This document shows, piece by piece, positions 20,401 to 24,026 of a stretch of 24,026 bases of DNA. The first letter of the stretch is position 1. Each line of letters starts with the position of its first letter. Where the stretch lies: positions 1-24,026 of the IMG/VR virus record IMGVR_UViG_3300047444_000331; one strand, 5' to 3'. Source of the DNA: a virus. A program made the position numbers and the translations under genes. The notes beneath the pieces are model-generated. The model ran no database searches and was not told the origin of the DNA. It saw only the letters and a list, made by a program, of their open reading frames with translations.

Positions 20401-21309
20401 CTGGACTCGGACGTTGCCGCCGGTGCTGAGCCACTCCTGGATCGCCTTGGCGCTGAAGTCGGGGTCAACGATCTGCTCATCAGAGTCGACGCTGCCGTCG
20501 GTCGCCTTGCCATAGACAGTAAGGTCGCCATCGGCGGTAGTCTCAATCTTCTCGATGGGGAAGTTGACGTAAGTGAGCTCGCCCGACCCTGTGAGTGTGG
20601 CAGCCTTCTCGAGGAGATCTGCGGTCATGATAACTGGTTCCTCCACTGCCTTTTTCGCTGCTTGAGCACTCAGTGACGCTGCCTGAGCCTTGAGGTCTGT
20701 GATCTGGCTTTCAACCGCCTTGAGCTTCGACCTCAGGCTGCTAAGGCCCGCCTGAGTGCTCGCGATCTGAGACGCGGTGCTGCTGCTTGATGAAGATGAC
20801 CTAGAAGACGAGCTGGAACCACTCCGCTGGCTGCTCGACGCGCTGCCACTCTGAGCTGCGGCGCCACTCTGAGATGATGAGCTGCTGCTTCGCGATGACG
20901 ATGCCGGCTTCTTCGAGCTGCCGCCGTGATGAAGCCGGTAAAGGCTTGACAGCTTCTCCTGCATCTGGTGGATCTGATGGCGCAAGCCGACGGCTCGCGC
21001 CTGCAGCTCCTTCACCTTCAGCCGAGCGCGGTGAGCCTCAGCTCGCAGCTGCGCCCTGGACATGGCCTGCCGCTTCTTGTCGTCCGTCTTGGCAGGCTCA
21101 TGCTTCTTCGGCGGCGGCCGGTGATGTGCCGGTGCGTGAGGGTGAGCCGACGGCTTGTGCGTCACCGGCTTCTTCGCCGGGTGATGAAGTGGCTTCTTCG
21201 GCTTCTTCTTTTTCTTCGGCGGTGGCTTCTGCTGCTGCTGCTGGTCACCGCTGCCGGTGGTCCACTGGCCGGTCACTGACCGCGGCTCAGCCGGGTTAAA
21301 TCCCGCCAT
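17455..21309 (-). CDS. Giant prohead-protease/scaffold-like multidomain protein, 1284 aa
   Basis: Domains in order: a basic His/Pro/Lys-rich N terminus with a Gln tract (about 23-75); a helix (80-125); a Ser-rich linker (131-178); a short coiled coil (180-220); a prohead-protease-like domain (about 230-395) with VQHNP (candidate catalytic H304), AYSVG (candidate S349) and VEISLVDRPAN (374-384). Then come a DUF6582-like FAGPGKTYPIKTRDDVSDA stretch (489-507), two DnaJ-type zinc motifs (561-582, 603-624), two acidic tracts (670-690, 721-740), two YLTxGHAAxSP repeats (about 955-1004) and a C-terminal coiled coil (1110-1210). The usual protease has about 200-300 residues, so most of this is extra, probably scaffold-like. 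Start ATG 21307-21309 with AGGTGAG at four bases. It would cut scaffold and capsid arms during prohead maturation. Confidence 0.75.
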   Translation of the reverse strand: MAGFNPAEPRSVTGQWTTGSGDQQQQQKPPPKKKKKPKKPLHHPAKKPVTHKPSAHPHAPAHHRPPPKKHEPAKTDDKKRQAMSRAQLRAEAHRARLKVKELQARAVGLRHQIHQMQEKLSSLYRLHHGGSSKKPASSSRSSSSSSQSGAAAQSGSASSSQRSGSSSSSRSSSSSSSTASQIASTQAGLSSLRSKLKAVESQITDLKAQAASLSAQAAKKAVEEPVIMTADLLEKAATLTGSGELTYVNFPIEKIETTADGDLTVYGKATDGSVDSDEQIVDPDFSAKAIQEWLSTGGNVRVQHNPQRDPAGVGMSAEPGPDGSQWVKSLVIEPVAKRLVSKGALRAYSVGIAKPVIVRDNVARGGRITGGQIVEISLVDRPANKNCGIQLVKAAGSDGHPEYSGKVFGASDVVAKAAGMSVEEVEKSEGVVGIITLELPEDVEISFSPTDLEKILKSKRPTVEKRQLEDGRVVDSGGRDVSDVSDDDFAGPGKTYPIKTRDDVSDAASLAHHADDPGAVRARIRSIAQRKFGMGDDDLPPSLKADEQPQLLMKDDGGDGCKLCGGSGKIREGHVTCPDCHGSSGKKSDPEPEAEKSDGAPPCRLCTGSGKIREGHVTCPKCKGSGNMGAGEAAAEKAAAEKAQRKAERDAVREAILEGLVEKDDGKGKDADADADADEDGDDDSDDGTGTHHSGEGMDEGLDAAKGSMPPWLKKKPAAGDDDEDEDSGKDDSDDDEDDEKASKGRKILPGGPKKKGKKQPKESPPAKSLAGDEKPVSEATHVTLDGKPTSYMKAAKPTVGHGTEPVPEHREPDGPYIEDFEHDAGLPTDPDSNYEMKTAKRHRAIGVSSSLGALHDLTCPAFEPDAAQKSHPHASLADLIDTSEWQRIAMDMAATAPIADAIKAQDLWDAAICLKTAEPELILDIKLEANKAFSDANPGPGQGLTPQSPFTPGRFSRPYLTTGHAAPSPGHDGPNSGPVPAGQISASSFGRGYLTAGHAANSPSSHSIPAPLHSQGFGGAPISPDVPSMKAGSGDMITGPAGRPSNASRRFYTNAQRDNARQAMKAMHDHIAQTFPDLCPMGGQQSGPDNPVPDAVKADELAPARKTKKAKRRVDVTDLVGRLEKLVLKGQMTIEDARDEILKAQAPADDTITKAAVAGEAGVSADVIKAAVMEAVEEATTDLMSEIKRLRKRVNSYEDRFSALEEGPDPRVSAWKGVAMTPPAPPQYAPQASAVPAGMPSMTEIAERTQVMVMKELEEQFRYSPDPAQREAAWTAICKMRGL
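18298..18447 (-). repeat. Repeated YLTxGHAAxSP peptide segments in the protease protein
   Basis: Residues 955-970 (RFSRPYLTTGHAAPSP) and about 989-1004 (SFGRGYLTAGHAANSP) share YLT-x-GHAA-x-SP with Arg/Phe before it, 34 residues apart, in a Gly/Pro/Ser-rich disordered region. The repeat may be a short linear interaction motif. Confidence 0.6.
19090..19302 (-). repeat. Low-complexity acidic tracts in the protease protein
   Basis: Codons for D, E, A and S make two acidic runs, residues about 670-690 (DADADADADEDGDDDSDD) and 721-740 (DDDEDEDSGKDDSDDDEDDE). The nucleotide sequence shows repeated GTCATCG/GTCGTC-type units on the plus strand that are likely prone to slippage. Confidence 0.75.
19432..19629 (-). 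repeat. Tandem DnaJ-type zinc motifs in the protease protein
   Basis: Residues 561-582 and 603-624 both read C-x-L-C-x-GSGKIREGHVTCP-x-C-x-G. Each copy has four Cys arranged as two CxxC pairs, and the 12 residues GSGKIREGHVTC are identical. Together they supply eight Cys, enough for two zinc sites. A 20-residue acidic spacer separates the copies. Confidence 0.8.
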
Positions 21310-21317
21310 GGACTCAC

Positions 21318-21533
21318 CTAGTCTTCGTCGTCGTCATTACGAGAGAATTCCGTGAAGATACGCGTCCGAGCAGCGAAGCTGCCGTCGTCAAGAGGCAGGA
21401 TGAATCCCTCTGAGCATGAGATGACGCCGTGCCTGACCTTCAGCTTCAAGCCAGCATCACTGCATGCCGTAAGCGCGGCTGCCGCCGTGGTAAGGAGATC
21501 TTTAGCTAGCTCTACCCGGTTTTCAGCTGGCAC
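21318..21533 (-). CDS. Small hypothetical protein, 71 aa
   Basis: A GTG start at 21531-21533 overlaps the 3' end of the upstream gene by 11 bases. The product (MPAENRVELAKDLLTTAAAALTACSDAGL...) has an N-terminal helix, a short beta core (KLKVRHGVISCSEGFILPLDDGSF) and an acidic tail (RNDDDED). The ribosome site is weak, so it probably depends on read-through coupling. I recognise no family. It lies nine bases before the giant protease gene, so it is part of the head operon. Confidence 0.6.
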   Translation of the reverse strand: MPAENRVELAKDLLTTAAAALTACSDAGLKLKVRHGVISCSEGFILPLDDGSFAARTRIFTEFSRNDDDED

Positions 21534-22653
21534 CGTGCAGGATGCTCATAGCCTCGTCGTTCGTCATGAAGTCGTCATCACCGGGGAACTTGCCAGATGA
21601 CGCCGCATCCATGATTGCCTCGGCGACGTCACTTGCGGTGTCGTCATCCACGCCGTGAGCAGTGAGCCTGCTGGCGATGAGTGCGGTAAGCTGCTCAGCC
21701 GGTGAGCTCTCTGATTTCTCGTTGAGCTTCAGCTTCCGGCGTCGCGTCATCTTCGTGTCTTTTGGCTTGCGCTTGATGGGTGGCCGTACCCCTGGCTTGC
21801 CGGTGTGAACCTTCCTAGAGCGAAGGTACTCGGCGACTTCCTTGACGATCTCCGGCATGCGGTCGAGCATAAGCGTCCCGACCGCCACCGCCGACAGCTC
21901 TTCGTGGCCGGTCGCGAACGCCAAGGCCACCGCGCCGGCGATCGCGGCGATCCGGATGCCGAGCGCCACCTTCGCATCTCGGTGAGCCTCAGCATGCATC
22001 TCCGCCGCTAGTGTGCTGATCTGCGACTGGAGAGACTTCATCTGATGGTCGGTGTACACCTTCGACTGGCGGTTGGTGTTAGCCACCGCACGCATCAGCT
22101 CTTCATGGCCGACATTCTCTAGGCCCGGCGTCTCATGAATGGCGCCTTCGCCTGTCTCAGGACCTCGGTTGAATGTCCGCTCACCTTCACGGAAGCCGAC
22201 ACGGACTCGCGTTGAGGTGTGACTGATGATGTGCCCTGTTCCCAGAGAAGGGTGATCCACCTTCGCATCTGGAACCGGGGTGCCGACGAACCGCCAGCCG
22301 TGGACGAAGCCTTCAGGGCCAACCTTGACCAGGCTGGCCAGCTGAGCGACAGTCATGGTGACCTTCCTAGCTGACGGAAAGACACCTATGCTACTGGCGG
22401 AATTATAATATCCATCAGCCTGGTACTGTCCACCTAGCTCACGGTACTTCTCACTGAGCTCACCTGTGTCAGCGCTGTAGTGGACGTACCCGTTCGAGGT
22501 GCCGGCCAGGTGCTGGTAGGCGGCAGCCGCCGACCCGGTGCGATGCACAACTGAGTCGGCGATGCTCTGCAGCGCCTTCGAGGAAGCTGTGAGCCTCCCG
22601 TCATCTAGCCGTATCGTGCCGAGTACTCCTGACTCGGTACTGGCGGTGATCAT
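21523..22653 (-). CDS. Head-operon protein with KVGPxGxxHGW motif and membrane segment, 376 aa
   Basis: Features in order: an N-terminal domain (about 1-60) with SGVLGTIRLDDGRL and SKALQSIADSVVHRTG ... SNGYVHY; the shared motif QLASLVKVGPEGFVHGWRFVGTP (104-126, written here in two parts: QLASLVKVGP, EGFVHGWRFVGTP); an SH3-like beta segment (HPSLGTGHIISHTSTRVRVGF, 134-154); a helical region (about 180-225); a hydrophobic helix (LGIRIAAIAGAVALAFA, 231-247); and a basic stretch (PPIKRKPKDTKMTRRRKLKL, 291-310). The start ATG overlaps the previous stop (ATGA, 22650-22653). Its role is unknown; it may be a minor head protein or injected protein. The family is not named. Confidence 0.65.
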   Translation of the reverse strand: MITASTESGVLGTIRLDDGRLTASSKALQSIADSVVHRTGSAAAAYQHLAGTSNGYVHYSADTGELSEKYRELGGQYQADGYYNSASSIGVFPSARKVTMTVAQLASLVKVGPEGFVHGWRFVGTPVPDAKVDHPSLGTGHIISHTSTRVRVGFREGERTFNRGPETGEGAIHETPGLENVGHEELMRAVANTNRQSKVYTDHQMKSLQSQISTLAAEMHAEAHRDAKVALGIRIAAIAGAVALAFATGHEELSAVAVGTLMLDRMPEIVKEVAEYLRSRKVHTGKPGVRPPIKRKPKDTKMTRRRKLKLNEKSESSPAEQLTALIASRLTAHGVDDDTASDVAEAIMDAASSGKFPGDDDFMTNDEAMSILHGAS

Positions 22654-24026
22654 GAGGCACGCACCTGAGCTAGTGTGTTCATCATCTGGTTGTGCCAGTC
22701 TTCGTGGCCCAGAGCCGCGAAGTCAGGCTGCAAGTCAGCTAGATTGCTTTGGAAGTTGTCCCACTCCTGCGGAGTGAAGCTTCCACCCGACAGCTGCTGT
22801 GAGAACTGGCTTTCAGGCTTCCACCCGTTGTAAAGAGACTCGCCGTGGTCAATCGGCACCGCTCTGTTGTCAGGCCCAATCAGCCAGTTTCCCTTGTTCC
22901 GGTCGATGTTGCTTGTCACCGCGTCGAGAAGCCCGATTCTTTTCCCATTCGGAGTGTCGTAGTACTTATCCAGGTTGGCGTTGTCACCTTCCAGCGCCTC
23001 CTTCTCTACCGCGGGAGTGCCGGGCAGCATCGGCTCCCAGATAACGGGATTGACGTCGCCTGGCTTCCACCCCGGCTCGAAGATGACTTCAGGCGCGTTA
23101 GCGCCGAGAGCGTCAGAGACTCGAGACGACAAGACCTCTCGGTCCTGGCTGATCATGCTGTCCTTCTTGCGCACCCACCGAGAGCCGTCATTGAATGTGA
23201 CCATCTTCGTCTCGCCCATGGCGCCCTCACCGGGCGCCTTCTCCTTAGCGATCCCTGATGCAAGGCCGTGAACCAGCTTCTTGGCTGTAACCTGCGCTTC
23301 CGGCCTGTCAGGCAGCTGGCTGCTACGTCCGGCCAGCTGAGCCCCGTTGAGCAAGTCTGAGTGGTAGTTGAGGACGAACGCCACATTACGAGCCGGGTGC
23401 TCCATCCCGGGAATGGGTGGGTCGCCGCCTCTCTCAGCTACCTGGTGAGCGGCGAGAGCCGCCGCATCCAGCTGCTTCCGAGCGCCGCGGATGTCCCCAT
23501 TCTGGATGGAGCTCGCCGCGCCCTTGAGCACATCGTGAACAGGCTTCGCCAGTGGGCTGTCGCCGACTGAGGCGTGGATGGCGTCGGCACTAGAAGAAAG
23601 GAAGTCAGCGTGCTCCTGGCTTCCCGGTGTGCCGTGGAACACCCAGCCGTGGGTGTAGCCATGAGGTCCGACCTTGATGACCTCCGCCAGTGCGCTTGCG
23701 TTCAGGAAGTCATCATCATCATCAAGGCTGAGTGACTTCCTCGTGCTGAATCGCGCGTTGGTAATCCGCCTCGGGTTACCTCCGAGGTGACGATTCCGCC
23801 AGATCTCAACGTCAGCTGGGTCGAAGTCGACGTCACCTTCTCGGAGTGAGATCCTGAGCTTGCCCTCTGGCGTCATGCTATGGTATTCACCCGCGACTCG
23901 CTTGCCGTTGTGATTGACATAGACGAGCTGCCCGCGCGATGCCGGCTCCTTCTTACGCCACTCTTCCGCATTTGCCACGATCTCATCGGGAGAAGGCAGG
24001 TCACCTCGCGCCCAGGCTCTCGGCAT
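22650..24026 (-). CDS. PI4-kinase-like/HipA-like protein in head operon, 458 aa visible (possibly partial at the 5' end)
   Basis: The window ends exactly at an in-frame ATG (24024-24026), so this may be the start or an internal Met; upstream sequence is not visible. N-terminal residues 32-75 form an SH3-like strand segment (GQLVYVNHNGKRVAG, LRISLREGDVDFDPADVEIW). The shared KVGPHGYTHGWVF motif lies at about 118-130. Residues 282-402 read as a kinase core: RWVRKK (candidate ATP-binding K287 or K288), REVLSSRV (candidate E298), AVTSNIDRNKGNWLIG with D375 and N380, then AVPIDHGESL with D393. The NxDRNxGNWLI plus IDHG arrangement is that of type II PI4-kinases and related HipA-like kinases. Substrate is unknown; cargo, virion or host-directed action are all possible. 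Confidence 0.65.
   Translation of the reverse strand: MPRAWARGDLPSPDEIVANAEEWRKKEPASRGQLVYVNHNGKRVAGEYHSMTPEGKLRISLREGDVDFDPADVEIWRNRHLGGNPRRITNARFSTRKSLSLDDDDDFLNASALAEVIKVGPHGYTHGWVFHGTPGSQEHADFLSSSADAIHASVGDSPLAKPVHDVLKGAASSIQNGDIRGARKQLDAAALAAHQVAERGGDPPIPGMEHPARNVAFVLNYHSDLLNGAQLAGRSSQLPDRPEAQVTAKKLVHGLASGIAKEKAPGEGAMGETKMVTFNDGSRWVRKKDSMISQDREVLSSRVSDALGANAPEVIFEPGWKPGDVNPVIWEPMLPGTPAVEKEALEGDNANLDKYYDTPNGKRIGLLDAVTSNIDRNKGNWLIGPDNRAVPIDHGESLYNGWKPESQFSQQLSGGSFTPQEWDNFQSNLADLQPDFAALGHEDWHNQMMNTLAQVRAS

Noticed and set aside
1-24026. CRISPR array, tRNA or rRNA genes
   Set aside because: No regularly spaced direct repeats and no cloverleaf or rRNA-like segment were found by eye; a tRNAscan or CRISPR search was not possible here.

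Overview
The window is a contiguous piece of the late structural region of a tailed bacteriophage (or prophage) with a non-contractile-type tail. The evidence is an ordered minus-strand series: prohead-protease-like protein, HK97-fold capsid candidate, small decoration-like proteins, head-tail connector, tail terminator candidate, tail tube protein, tail-assembly chaperone pair with a -1 frameshift signal, HK97-gp10-like protein, and tape measure protein. High G+C over most of the window, GTG/TTG starts, Shine-Dalgarno sites and small-protein families such as a DUF4314-like protein suggest an actinobacterial host. No terminase, portal, integrase, lysis or replication gene is visible. Terminase and portal would be expected beyond the right edge, and the tail tip and fibres beyond the left edge.

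Layout in the direction of late transcription, right to left. (1) 24026-21318: a PI4-kinase-like/HipA-like protein, a minor structural candidate sharing a short KVGPxGxxHGW motif with it, and a 71-aa protein. (2) 21309-15563: a 1284-aa prohead-protease/scaffold-like protein with tandem DnaJ-type zinc motifs and acidic and Ser-rich tracts, then a 611-aa major capsid candidate with a fibronectin-III-like insertion, followed by a hairpin. (3) 15485-14365: a TagD-type cytidylyltransferase overlapping a GT-A glycosyltransferase. (4) 14362-13114: three small Ser/Thr/Gly-rich beta proteins sharing a module. (5) 13113-9291: an accessory island in which strand alternates. Plus-strand operons (four small genes at 9373-10102, one at 10824-10991, five at 11311-13077 including a lipoprotein) are interleaved with two minus-strand zinc-ribbon genes. 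Strong hairpins close the convergent ends, and two sigma70-type promoters with extended -10 elements can be read. (6) 9290-6214: connector, highly basic histone-tail-like protein, Cys-containing small protein, glycine-rich protein, tail terminator candidate. (7) 6141-931: tail tube protein, hairpin, chaperone G and frameshifted GT, HK97-gp10-like protein, tape measure. (8) 912-1: two AT-richer beta-structured genes, the last cut by the window edge.

How the parts fit: the protease/scaffold and capsid proteins would build the prohead. The small beta proteins would decorate it, possibly with sugars added by the cytidylyltransferase/glycosyltransferase pair. The connector and terminator would join head to tail. 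Tube, chaperones and tape measure would set tail length. The least expected items are the kinase-like protein among head genes, the size and domain make-up of the protease protein, the repeated beta modules, and the strand-alternating island.
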